Part shown: positions 26,972 through 34,001 of the stretch, in pieces
Numbering within the stretch: position 1 is the first letter of the stretch
Layout: each line of letters starts with the position of its first letter
Source of the DNA: Eubacterium sp. MSJ-13
Lineage (GTDB): Bacteria > Bacillota > Clostridia > Lachnospirales > Lachnospiraceae
Direction of reading: 5' to 3'
Length of the DNA stretch: 34,001 nt
NCBI RefSeq assembly: GCF_018918235.1
Contig: NZ_JAHLQE010000100.1
Coordinates: 1 to 34,001, forward strand
Position numbers and translations under genes: made by a program
The notes under the pieces: model-generated
Seen by the model: the letters and a program-made list of their open reading frames with translations, nothing else
Told to the model about the DNA's origin: nothing
Database searches by the model: none

Positions 26972-27015
26972 AAATCCTTTCAATACATTTTCACCACTAT
27001 GTATTGAAAGGATTT
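26972..27015 (-). terminator. Strong bidirectional terminator after the cyclophilin gene
   Basis: A perfect 16-bp stem, AAATCCTTTCAATACA (26972-26987) with 27000-27015, 12-base loop, T-rich on both sides. The 63 bp between it and the cyclophilin stop hold nothing recognisable. Confidence 0.92.
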
Positions 27016-27078
27016 CTATTTTTTAAGCAATTAGTCAAGCGGATATTCAAGGTCCTCTCTGCTACTTGCTTGATAGTA

Positions 27079-27795
27079 TTAATCTACAACTTTTATTGTT
27101 TCGATAACAGGCTGATTTTCCTTCTCAACCGTACCATTTGTATCTGTGACCGGAGTATCTTCACAAATCTTATCTACAATATCCATTCCACTCGTAACTG
27201 TTCCAAATCCCGCGTACTGTCCGTCAAGATATGTACTGTCTGACTGAACGATAAAGAACTGTGAACTTGCACTGTCATTCTCTGATGAGCGTGCCATTGA
27301 AATAGTTCCCCTGACATGTGAAATATTATTCTCAACACCATTTTCACTAAACTCACCTTTTATCGTTTCATCTGAACCGCCTGTTCCATCACCATTAGGA
27401 TCGCCGCCCTGAATCATAAATCCATCTATGATACGATGAAATGTAAGTCCGTCATAAAAGCCCTGCTTTGCAAGATTTACAAAGTTTGTAACAGATATAG
27501 GTGCTGTATCTGCATCAAGCTCCACCTTAATATTTCCATAATCCTTAACTTTTATAACTACATGATGTTTACCCGAAAGCTGCTCTGTCCCATCTGATGC
27601 CACATCACTTGCCCCTGAATCTTGTCCAGAATCATCTGTACTTTCCGGAGCAGTCGTTTCCTCCTGCTGTGTGTCTGTATTCTGTGATGATGAAACTGCA
27701 TTGTCTGAAGATGTATCATTCTTCTTAGAACCACAACCTGCAAGCACACATAATACAAGTGCCATAACTGCTATAAGCCTGAAATATCGCTTCAT
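27079..27795 (-). CDS. Cyclophilin-type peptidyl-prolyl isomerase lipoprotein
   Basis: 238 residues from the ATG at 27795 (GAAAGAGG upstream; the frame also reaches 27813). A lipoprotein signal: MKRYFRLIAVMALVLCVLAGC, with LAGC lipobox, so it is anchored to the outer face of the membrane. A Ser/Asp/Thr-rich linker follows (about 25-75), then a compact cyclophilin domain (80-238): FHRIIDGFMIQGGDP, SMARSSENDSASSQFFI and the closing YAGFGTVTSGMDIVDKI. The catalytic Arg of FHRII and the Gln/Phe of QFFI are present. It should speed folding of exported proteins. It is the second gene after a tiny membrane protein. Confidence 0.95.
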   Translation of the reverse strand: MKRYFRLIAVMALVLCVLAGCGSKKNDTSSDNAVSSSQNTDTQQEETTAPESTDDSGQDSGASDVASDGTEQLSGKHHVVIKVKDYGNIKVELDADTAPISVTNFVNLAKQGFYDGLTFHRIIDGFMIQGGDPNGDGTGGSDETIKGEFSENGVENNISHVRGTISMARSSENDSASSQFFIVQSDSTYLDGQYAGFGTVTSGMDIVDKICEDTPVTDTNGTVEKENQPVIETIKVVD

Positions 27796-27869
27796 TTTTC
27801 CTCTTTCCTGCATATTATTATGATATAAATGCAGTCATATGACCACACCAGTCTTTTCAAAAATAAAAC

Positions 27870-28022
27870 TTATTCTGAAATCTCAGCCGCTGTCACACTG
27901 CTTTTAAATGAACTGTTTCCATTTGATGTTGAAATATTTGTTCTGACAACATTTGCGACACCAAGAGCAATAACAAGAATCGTAAGACCAACCATAACTC
28001 TGCGTAACATTGTTTTTTCCAT
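27870..28022 (-). CDS. 50-residue single-TM microprotein upstream of cyclophilin
   Basis: Begins MEKTMLRRVMVGLTILV at 28022 with GGGAGG 10 bases before. Residues about 8-25 form one hydrophobic helix after a basic start (positive-inside), followed by a Ser/Asn/Thr-rich tail of ~25 residues ending EISE. No lipobox Cys. Function unknown. It shares a strand with the cyclophilin gene 74 bp downstream, and no terminator lies between, so it probably shares the transcript and perhaps the exported-protein theme (inference). Confidence 0.72.
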   Translation of the reverse strand: MEKTMLRRVMVGLTILVIALGVANVVRTNISTSNGNSSFKSSVTAAEISE

Positions 28023-28153
28023 AAAATATGTACCTCCCACTCAACTTTCCCTTTATACGTTAGTATACGTGACACAAGTAACTATCATGCCAAATTTAAT
28101 ACCTGTATTCACATTAGCATTGTCATAAATATATGCATATTTCATGCACACAT

Positions 28154-28200
28154 ATGAACCTGACGAGGTTCATTATATCATGTGTTTAATACTTTTGCAA
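28154..28200 (-). promoter_or_regulatory. Promoter with perfect dyad at the transcription start
   Basis: On the minus strand TTGCAA (28195-28200), a 17-bp spacer and TATAAT (28172-28177), near consensus. A perfect dyad ATGAACCT-N4-AGGTTCAT (28154-28173) overlaps the end of the -10 box and covers the start point. It could be a repressor site, or a 5' stem-loop protecting the RNA. It drives the microprotein/cyclophilin pair. Confidence 0.65.
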
Positions 28201-28249
28201 CATTTTTAATATATTGTAAGATTTTTGTAAGAACTATATTTTTTAATAA

Positions 28250-28279
28250 TTTACAGTAGAAACCTGTTTGTGATATAAT
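28250..28279 (+). promoter_or_regulatory. Promoter of the AAA-ATPase/nuclease-like gene
   Basis: TTTACA (28250-28255), an 18-bp spacer and a perfect TATAAT (28274-28279), about 58 bp above the start codon. Confidence 0.6.
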
Positions 28280-28337
28280 TAGCAATGAACTGTTAATAAT
28301 GTAAAAAAAACAATTGAAACTAAACGGAGGATTTGTC

Positions 28338-29924
28338 ATGGGCTTATTTGTAAATCCGGATAATACTGCATTTCAGACAACATTAAATTCAAAAATATAT
28401 ATAGATAAAACAGGGCTGCTGGAATATACAAATTCAGTCATAAATACTGATAATGCTTTCATCTGTAACAGCCGCCCACGCCGTTTCGGTAAATCCATAA
28501 CAGCAAATATGCTCTCCGCATACTATAGCAAAGGTGCAGTTTCTGGTGAAATATTTTCAGGACTTGATATTAGCAGTAAACCGGATTTCAAAAAACATCT
28601 TAACAAATATGATACCATACATCTCGATATTCAATGGTGCATGATGGATGCCGGTTCCCCCGAAGCCACCATCGACTATATAAATTCACATGTGATAGAT
28701 GAATTGCAGGAATCTTATCCAGATGTTGCACTAAAAAACACCCGAAATATTTATGGAGCATTGTCACAGATATATTCTGCAACAGGCAATAAATTCATAA
28801 TAATAATAGATGAATGGGATGTTCTTATCAGGGACGAAGCCTCAAATAAAAAAGTTCAGACTGAATATATAAATTTTTTAAGGGGTATGTTTAAGGGAAA
28901 TATTCCGACAAGTTTTGTTGCACTGGCATTTCTGACCGGTATCCTCCCAATCAAAAAAATCCAGACACAGTCAGCACTTAATAATTTTGATGAATTTACA
29001 ATGCTTGACTCAGGTATGCTCTCTCAATATATTGGCTTTACTGAACAGGAAGTACACGAACTCTGCAAATTATACAAAACTGATTTTAATAAGATAAAAC
29101 AATGGTATGACGGCTACCTTCTAGGTAATTATGAAATATATAATCCCAAAGCTGTAGTCAATGTTATAACAAGAGGAAACTTCAGGAGTTACTGGTCACA
29201 GACCGGTACATATAAATCCATTATTCCACTGATAAATATGGATTTTGATGGTCTAAAATCTTCAATAATAGAAATGTTATCAGGAAATTTTGTTACTGTT
29301 GATACAAGTTCTTTCCAAAATGATACAGTCAGTTTTTCTGATAAAGATGATGTACTCACATACCTTATCCATCTGGGTTATCTTGGTTATAATTCAGACA
29401 ACCAGAATGCATTTATTCCTAATGAAGAAATACGACAGGAATTTATAAATATTACAAAGCGAAAAAAATGGAATGAACTTGCTGCTTTTAACCAACAGTC
29501 AGAACTGCTGCTTGATGCCACGCTTGATATGGATAATAAGGCAGTTGCACAAATAATAGAAAAAATTCATACAGATTATGCATCTGCAATACAATATAAC
29601 AACGAAAACTCATTGAGCAGTGTCATTACAATAGGATATCTATGCACTTTGAAATATTACTTTAAACCTGTTCGTGAACTTCCTACAGGACGCGGATTTG
29701 CAGACTTTGTATATATTCCCAAACCTGAATATATAAATGATTATCCGGCACTTTTAATCGAATTAAAATGGAATAAAAACGCTCAAACAGCTTTAAATCA
29801 GATAAAAGATAAAAAATATCCGGCTGCCATTGAACAATATACTGGAAAAATACTTCTTGTTGGCATAACCTATGACAAGAAAACTAAAGAGCATAGCTGT
29901 ATTGTTGAAAAGTTGAATAAATAA
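28338..29924 (+). CDS. AAA-ATPase-like protein with C-terminal PD-(D/E)XK nuclease domain
   Basis: 528 residues from the ATG at 28338 (GGAGG 7 bases before; the frame starts at 28314). It fits the AAA-ATPase-like plus PD-(D/E)XK family (PF09820/PF08011 type): opening LFVNPDNTAFQTTLNSKIYIDKTGLL, a Walker-A-like RPRRFGKS (family form, no GxxxxGKS), Walker-B-like FIIIIDEWD, and the mid motif WYDGYLLGNYEIYNP. The last ~110 residues hold a nuclease core: GRGFADFVYIP with Asp, LLIELKW (E-x-K), then AIEQY. These genes are usually multi-copy in gut Clostridia and Bacteroidetes, with unknown, perhaps selfish or defence, function. A single-gene unit with its own promoter and terminator. Confidence 0.9.
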   Translation: MGLFVNPDNTAFQTTLNSKIYIDKTGLLEYTNSVINTDNAFICNSRPRRFGKSITANMLSAYYSKGAVSGEIFSGLDISSKPDFKKHLNKYDTIHLDIQWCMMDAGSPEATIDYINSHVIDELQESYPDVALKNTRNIYGALSQIYSATGNKFIIIIDEWDVLIRDEASNKKVQTEYINFLRGMFKGNIPTSFVALAFLTGILPIKKIQTQSALNNFDEFTMLDSGMLSQYIGFTEQEVHELCKLYKTDFNKIKQWYDGYLLGNYEIYNPKAVVNVITRGNFRSYWSQTGTYKSIIPLINMDFDGLKSSIIEMLSGNFVTVDTSSFQNDTVSFSDKDDVLTYLIHLGYLGYNSDNQNAFIPNEEIRQEFINITKRKKWNELAAFNQQSELLLDATLDMDNKAVAQIIEKIHTDYASAIQYNNENSLSSVITIGYLCTLKYYFKPVRELPTGRGFADFVYIPKPEYINDYPALLIELKWNKNAQTALNQIKDKKYPAAIEQYTGKILLVGITYDKKTKEHSCIVEKLNK

Positions 29925-29945
29925 TTAATCTTAACATTTTTTACC

Positions 29946-29980
29946 GGGGATTTATGAGTAATAAATCCCCAGCCTGTTTT
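29946..29980 (+). terminator. Terminator after the AAA-ATPase-like gene
   Basis: A perfect 10-bp stem GGGGATTTAT/ATAAATCCCC (29946-29955, 29961-29970) with a 5-base loop, then a short T run. Confidence 0.8.
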
Positions 29981-30044
29981 ATCCGCCCAAATCTACATGT
30001 ATCTTAACAGAAATTATTGCAATATGATTGTTGCAAAATACTTA

Positions 30045-31055
30045 CTAATATTTATGTTTTAATTTTTTACCATCTCTCAAACCTTCATATTTTTCTTTCC
30101 TTATTATAAATTTCATTGCAAAAAATAATCCCGCAGCCAAAATCATCGAAATAACAATTATTGTAACATGACCTAAAAAGTAATTACTTGATTTATCCTT
30201 CTCTTCAACTTTCTTCTTTTTAGGCAGCAAACCTCCTCCTAAGTTCTGTTTAACTTTATTTTCTTTTACTATCTGTTCCAATTCCTTCTCACTATACTCA
30301 TCATATTCATTTTCCATATCCGACATAAACTCTGAAACTGTATAAAGTTTTCCTTCTTCCTCACCAATGTCATTTAATGTTGTTGCACTTTCTGCCTGAT
30401 ATGGTATAATTTTCTCTTCTCTATCTTCCTGTCTTACATATACAAGATTTACCTCGTAAAATGGTATCGAAACATTCCTAACCTCGGTTATCTTCACGCC
30501 TGATAATTCTTTTTTGATCTTATTTTTTATCTCATCTGTCGTATTAGCAATGTAATTGTCATCGTTGCCAAAATACTGCCCATAAACATGATAACCGTCT
30601 TTTTCTCTTTGCAGCAAAATCGATGCATTCCCACCCGTCATAGTTTTTGCTGGTATATACCATCCGTCACTCCACTTAATCAGACCTGACAGACTGTCAT
30701 TATTCTTATGATAATCAGAAATCATTGTCATGTCAGACGATAATGTCCACATTGGAACTGCATTGTTTATGTCGTATGACTTAATCGTTGTGGATTTTTC
30801 TTCCTCACTTACATCCTCGTCATTAAATGTAATCTCTTTTTTCAACACAGCGGATGCCTCGTCTGCCATCTGTTTTTGCAAATCAATCCATTCTTTTTCC
30901 CATTCACTTATATCTGCCGCTTTCACCTCACACTCCATAAATTTTAATGCATCACAGTCTCCAAAATAATCTGCCGCAAATGGCGTTATCCATATACCAA
31001 ATATGAATGCCATGATAGCTGCAATGAAATAATTTTTAAATTTTTTTATAATCAT
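30045..31055 (-). CDS. Unknown membrane-anchored extracytoplasmic protein
   Basis: 336 residues, not recognised. AGGAGG precedes the ATG by 8 bases. A hydrophobic segment at about 8-25 acts as signal anchor or signal peptide (possible cleavage after AFIFG... or VKAA). A charged outside region follows with a beta-rich part (about 95-225: PMWTLSSDMTMI, SDGWYIPAKTMTGG, YHVYGQYFGND). A Glu/Lys-rich linker (KKKKVEEKDK) and a second TM helix (about 297-318) end in a basic cytoplasmic tail. A tail-anchored protein exposed outside is the simplest topology. The neighbours do not tell its job. Confidence 0.85.
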   Translation of the reverse strand: MIIKKFKNYFIAAIMAFIFGIWITPFAADYFGDCDALKFMECEVKAADISEWEKEWIDLQKQMADEASAVLKKEITFNDEDVSEEEKSTTIKSYDINNAVPMWTLSSDMTMISDYHKNNDSLSGLIKWSDGWYIPAKTMTGGNASILLQREKDGYHVYGQYFGNDDNYIANTTDEIKNKIKKELSGVKITEVRNVSIPFYEVNLVYVRQEDREEKIIPYQAESATTLNDIGEEEGKLYTVSEFMSDMENEYDEYSEKELEQIVKENKVKQNLGGGLLPKKKKVEEKDKSSNYFLGHVTIIVISMILAAGLFFAMKFIIRKEKYEGLRDGKKLKHKY

Positions 31056-31473
31056 CCCGTATTCCTCCTATCTTCTTAACTTTTTACCAAATGTTATTTT
31101 TATAATGTCTAGTTCAAAAGGTACTTTGCCCTACACATATAACGATGATTATATTTATTTTGATGCAACTACCTTTAATGAAAATTACAGGCAACTGTGT
31201 TTTTAGAACAATTGCTTGTTTTATGAAATTTATTTAACAGACATATCCACAATATTCCATCACAATGCGACGAACGGTCGATTTTTGCGATAAGCGGTAA
31301 TTGACTGAAGGAGTAAGGAAGTATTGCTTGACGAATAATTGAATTACTTTCAAATAAAATAGAGCTGCCGCACTAAGCATAATCTATACAATATGCAGCT
31401 ATTAATAATAAATTTTTATCTACATATTATATAAATAATACTTCGTACGACAGCCCTATTTAAATATACCACT
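31056..31473. other. 418-bp gap with a short ORF-like relic and a GC-richer patch
   Basis: On the plus strand 31105-31206 reads as 33 codons with protein-like composition (PYTYNDDYIYFDATTF), but has no ribosome site, so it may be the end of a lost gene. A patch at about 31260-31345 is richer in GC than its surroundings and has no ORF; it may be a dispersed repeat. The rest is AT-rich. No promoter for the gene at 31055 could be assigned with confidence. Confidence 0.35.
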
Positions 31474-31794
31474 TTAAATCCCAAGCTCCGAAACAACAGC
31501 CTTGAGCTGTTCCCATTCCTTAATATAGGCTTCGAGCGTTTCTTTGCCACTTTCTGTAATCCTGTAATACTTTCTTGTAGGACCGCCCGATTCATTTCCA
31601 TAATAAACATCCGCAGAGCCATCATTTTTTAACCGCCGTAATATTGCATAAAATGTACTACTGTTTACTTCAGGAAACAAAACATTCATTTCATGCATAA
31701 GATTGTAACCGTAATAATCCTGTTGCGACAACTTGTGAAGCAGACACATTTCGAGGACACCTTTTTTAATCTGCGCATTGATTTTTGTACTCAT
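31474..31794 (-). CDS. PadR-family transcriptional regulator
   Basis: 106 residues of typical PadR form: KGVLEMCLLHKLSQQDYYGYNLMHEM (helices 1-2), then the winged helix NSSTFYAILRRLKNDG and the wing YGNESGGPTRKYYRITESG (G-P-x-R-K-Y-Y motif), with a short C-terminal dimer helix. GGAG lies ahead of the ATG. It starts 17 bp after the membrane-protein gene and is surely in one operon with it. PadR with a HAAS/DUF1700-type membrane protein is a common pairing, though usually with padR first. Confidence 0.95.
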   Translation of the reverse strand: MSTKINAQIKKGVLEMCLLHKLSQQDYYGYNLMHEMNVLFPEVNSSTFYAILRRLKNDGSADVYYGNESGGPTRKYYRITESGKETLEAYIKEWEQLKAVVSELGI

Positions 31795-31811
31795 ATATTA
31801 TTACTCCATTT

Positions 31812-32567
31812 TTAATAATTATTTTTGGACTTAATATAAGTATATATTATAAAAGGAATCATTGTAAACAGACACACAAAATATGCAGTAAAAATGTAAT
31901 GTCTTGTAGCATAATACAATATGTCACAATTTTGAAGATAATCTATATAAGCAAAAAGAGCACCTATAAGTGAAATATTCTGCATTGTAACAAAGAACAT
32001 CGCTATATTCCCACCCATTATTTTAAAAAGTGAATATAATGTAAAAATAAACAATACTATAATAAGAAAATGGGTAATTGGCTTAAAATAATATCTAAAA
32101 AATGCGGTTTGTGATGTTTCTACAAGTGTTGGTATAATGTCAAATAAAGCAATATGTATGAATCCAACAAATAGTAAAATACCTGTCTGCATAATCGTAA
32201 ATACTATTTTATCTGACTTTGAATTATCACAAATACCGATCATAAGATTGCTTCCTGAAAAAAACCATATAAAAACAGCAGCAATAAGAACTATTGTACA
32301 TGATGATATTCTTATCGGCAAAGTAATTAAGGAAACAAGCATCGCTGCAATGCATAATATAAGCAAAGTCATCTTACCACGATAAATGTTATTTTTCTTT
32401 TTTTGTCCTGAAAGCTCAGCTCTTAGAGAATTAGCAACACTTTTGGGAGAGCCATATTCATTAATAATTTCCTTATCAGAAATACCGTTTTTATATGCAT
32501 CTTGAAAATTATGTTTTAAATCCTTCAAAGTCTCAGTAATATCTCGTGAGTTAAAGTCCCAAAACAT
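31812..32567 (-). CDS. HAAS/DUF1700-like membrane protein, 5' end at an IS605 junction
   Basis: 251 residues. The first ~55 resemble a HAAS-type domain (NGISDKEIINEYGSPKSVANSL), which in PadR partners lies at the N-terminus after ~20 more residues. Six or seven hydrophobic helices follow (from about 65 to 245). The ATG at 32567 has no Shine-Dalgarno site. About 16 bp above it begins the right end of an IS605-type element, and the frame continues into it without a stop for some codons. It was therefore probably shortened or cut from its promoter by the insertion. It may still be read from transcription coming out of the element. Confidence 0.7.
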   Translation of the reverse strand: MFWDFNSRDITETLKDLKHNFQDAYKNGISDKEIINEYGSPKSVANSLRAELSGQKKKNNIYRGKMTLLILCIAAMLVSLITLPIRISSCTIVLIAAVFIWFFSGSNLMIGICDNSKSDKIVFTIMQTGILLFVGFIHIALFDIIPTLVETSQTAFFRYYFKPITHFLIIVLFIFTLYSLFKIMGGNIAMFFVTMQNISLIGALFAYIDYLQNCDILYYATRHYIFTAYFVCLFTMIPFIIYTYIKSKNNY

Positions 32568-32720
32568 TGCATTTTTAGTACCAGTGAAGCCTCACACGAC
32601 TAAAGTCGCGTGCTTCCAATAAGTGTCATTCGACACTTGCTCGTTTTAGGCGAACGGACTACATTTCTACCATACAGCTAAAACTCAGCCTCTTGCATCT
32701 ATGCAGATGCAAGTACCGCA
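32564..32720 (-). ncRNA. Candidate omega RNA (TnpB guide RNA) at the IS605 right end
   Basis: On the tnpB strand the sequence folds into a hairpin spanning the stop codon (CTTGCATCT/AGATGCAAG, 32692-32713), AAGTGTC/GACACTT (32621-32638), and a nested end structure GAAGC...GCTTC enclosing CGCGACT/AGTCGTG (32586-32616). It ends in GGCTTCAC at 32584. Omega RNAs of IS200/IS605 TnpBs are known to cover the tnpB 3' end and right end and to use the next ~16-20 bases as guide, which here would be 32583-32564, in the start of the neighbouring gene. Confidence 0.6.
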
Positions 32721-34001
32721 TTTAAGCTAACTAAAGTAGAAAATGTGCAGGTGCTTCTCTTAGTACACTGAGGAACTTTTGCCTCAATGACCAACCTTGA
32801 ACTTGCGTCCAAGGATTTTAAGATTTCTCTTAGGAAGTATCTTGCTCCAATGTTATAAAATGCAGATAAATCACAGTTGTATGTTTTACCATTTGAAAAT
32901 TTACATAACTCATAGGTACTAAATCCACCATATCTGCCACGAAGTATAGTTCCACTTCCGTCATAAGCATATTTACTTGTGCCCCATGCACAAATACGGC
33001 TTATCCTCATACCAAGTCTATGAGCTTTATTTGTGACAATAGACTGAACTTCCTGACTTCGCCACATTTTAATTTTTTGTTTTTTAGAACCATGTATCTT
33101 GCCTTTTTTATCTAAATGCTCAAAAACAATTACATCAGCATTATAAAAAACAGCTATATCTATAATATAACTTGCTGTTTTTACAGCAATGTCATGGTTG
33201 ATTCCTTTTACTTTAGCCCAAAGTCTCGGTGTTTTATGATTGCCATGCTGTTGAGCTTTTTTCACACGATTCAGGCTATGTGTTAAATGGTCTATTTCTT
33301 TAGGAAGTTTACAGAAATGCCTTCCAAGAATAGTGCCATTACTACGCATTACACTAACCGCAGCGGCAGAGTTGATTCCTAAATCTACAGCAACAATGGT
33401 CTGTTCATAAATATTTGTATTATTCAAGGAGACTTTTTCTTCAAATTGAAAATCTAAAAACCATTCCTTACCTCGTTTTTGAAGTGTTGGTACACACTTT
33501 TTATATGACGCACATCTTCTGTTGATGTAATCTATATCTGATCTGCGAAGTTTTACAGTTATCCAATCCCATGTATTACGAATAAAAACTTTAAGTCTTG
33601 CTTCATATACATCTGTCTGTTCGTACATAACGGTTCTATACATACATGGATAAATAAATCCAGCTTTTGGTAAAGAAGGCTGTCTGCCTCTAGGATTTGT
33701 TTCCCAATTAGCAAAATTATTTTTATATGATGATACTTTACCAATGGCTTCATTTATAGCCCCTCGCCTTAAATAACTTGGAAATTTATAAAACTTTTTA
33801 TCGAAATTATCATATTTAGGCTCTTGATTACGAGCTGTTTTATGACAAAGGCGTTCCACATATTGTTGTTGCACAAGATTGCCTTGAATATCAGATATAT
33901 CATTCCATTCATTAAGACAAACATCTATAAGGAAGTCTACAGCATGACGATATATAGATACAGTATTTTTAAAAATATGATTATAATGCTTAATCTTAAC
34001 T
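32584..34001 (-). mobile_element. IS200/IS605-family element, right end and tnpB (left end beyond window)
   Basis: The right end is marked by the folded sequence ending in GGCTTCAC at 32584. No inverted terminal repeats or target duplications are expected in this family, so the boundary is inferred from the structure and from the coding sequence that begins beyond it. Confidence 0.7.
32699..34001 (-). CDS. tnpB: IS605-type TnpB (OrfB), RuvC-like RNA-guided nuclease family, 5' part beyond window
   Basis: The frame is open to the window edge: upstream of the GTG at 33874, reading continues with HIFKNTVSIYRHAVDFLIDVC, a TnpB-like N-terminus, so the start is outside. RuvC residues are present: Asp in VAVDLGINSAAAVS, Glu in VIVFEHLDKKG, and Asp in CDLSAFYNIGAR. 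The zinc ribbon normally set between the last two (TSxxCxxCG ... CxxCG) is degenerate: the first pair reads TSKYAYDGSG and of the second only LCKFS remains. TnpB is an omega-RNA-guided DNA nuclease that keeps the element at its site. No TnpA is visible here. The stop codon lies within a hairpin of the right end. Confidence 0.9.
   Translation of the reverse strand, partial: VKIKHYNHIFKNTVSIYRHAVDFLIDVCLNEWNDISDIQGNLVQQQYVERLCHKTARNQEPKYDNFDKKFYKFPSYLRRGAINEAIGKVSSYKNNFANWETNPRGRQPSLPKAGFIYPCMYRTVMYEQTDVYEARLKVFIRNTWDWITVKLRRSDIDYINRRCASYKKCVPTLQKRGKEWFLDFQFEEKVSLNNTNIYEQTIVAVDLGINSAAAVSVMRSNGTILGRHFCKLPKEIDHLTHSLNRVKKAQQHGNHKTPRLWAKVKGINHDIAVKTASYIIDIAVFYNADVIVFEHLDKKGKIHGSKKQKIKMWRSQEVQSIVTNKAHRLGMRISRICAWGTSKYAYDGSGTILRGRYGGFSTYELCKFSNGKTYNCDLSAFYNIGARYFLREILKSLDASSRLVIEAKVPQCTKRSTCTFSTLVSLNAVLASA

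Noticed and set aside
27893-28075. A 60-codon minus-strand ORF overlapping the microprotein
   Set aside because: The other frame has a ribosome site, a sensible TM protein and the correct start; this one is its shadow.
1-34001. tRNA or rRNA genes
   Set aside because: No cloverleaf-like sequence with GTTCGA-type T loops nor conserved rRNA segments were recognised on either strand by eye.

Overview
The window looks like a chromosomal segment of a low-GC, motile, fibre-degrading anaerobic Firmicute, most likely Lachnospiraceae (Butyrivibrio/Roseburia/Eubacterium-like). This rests on strong AGGAGG ribosome sites, pyruvate phosphate dikinase, a GH3 glycosidase, a methyl-accepting chemotaxis protein, a Cache/HD-GYP sensor, Rpn-type and AAA/PD-(D/E)XK accessory genes and an IS605-type tnpB. 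No tRNA, rRNA or CRISPR array was seen.

Layout. 1-5940 (minus strand): a very large secreted C-type-lectin surface protein cut by an in-frame TAG, preceded by a SARP-like response regulator and by the deletion remnant of a hybrid histidine kinase that was probably its partner. 6083-9728 (minus): an iron-sulfur flavoprotein-like reductase, a Cache/HD-GYP/receiver phosphodiesterase and a Gfo/Idh/MocA oxidoreductase. 9926-12963: two tiny genes (one a stand-alone DnaJ-type cysteine-repeat protein) divergent from a membrane Ser/Thr kinase plus small HTH-like gene. 12986-13903: a U32-like cysteine-rich protein. 14098-16953: a decayed two-component operon (deleted receiver, kinase without its histidine domain, frameshifted PepSY membrane protein). 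17203-18189: an Rpn/PD-(D/E)XK transposase-family gene. 18470-23368: chemotaxis receptor, then ppdK with a long folded leader. 23607-26759: a large GH3 enzyme. 27079-28022: a tiny membrane protein and a cyclophilin lipoprotein. 28338-29924: an AAA-ATPase/nuclease-like gene. 30045-32567: an unknown two-TM protein, a PadR regulator and its membrane partner. 32584-34001: the right end of an IS605-family element with tnpB and a candidate omega RNA, running off the window.

The genes do not form one pathway. The most striking whole-window pattern is decay: six genes in 34 kb, mainly sensory and surface functions, carry a stop, frameshift, internal deletion or IS insertion. The other notable points are short direct repeats with an 11-bp period in front of the lectin gene that suit a SARP-type regulator, a family of three related terminator-like repeats around 17-20 kb, the ppdK leader, and a TnpB whose RuvC triad is intact but whose zinc ribbon is degenerate.

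All family assignments come from reading motifs, without database searches. Positions in non-coding stretches were counted by hand and may be off by a base.
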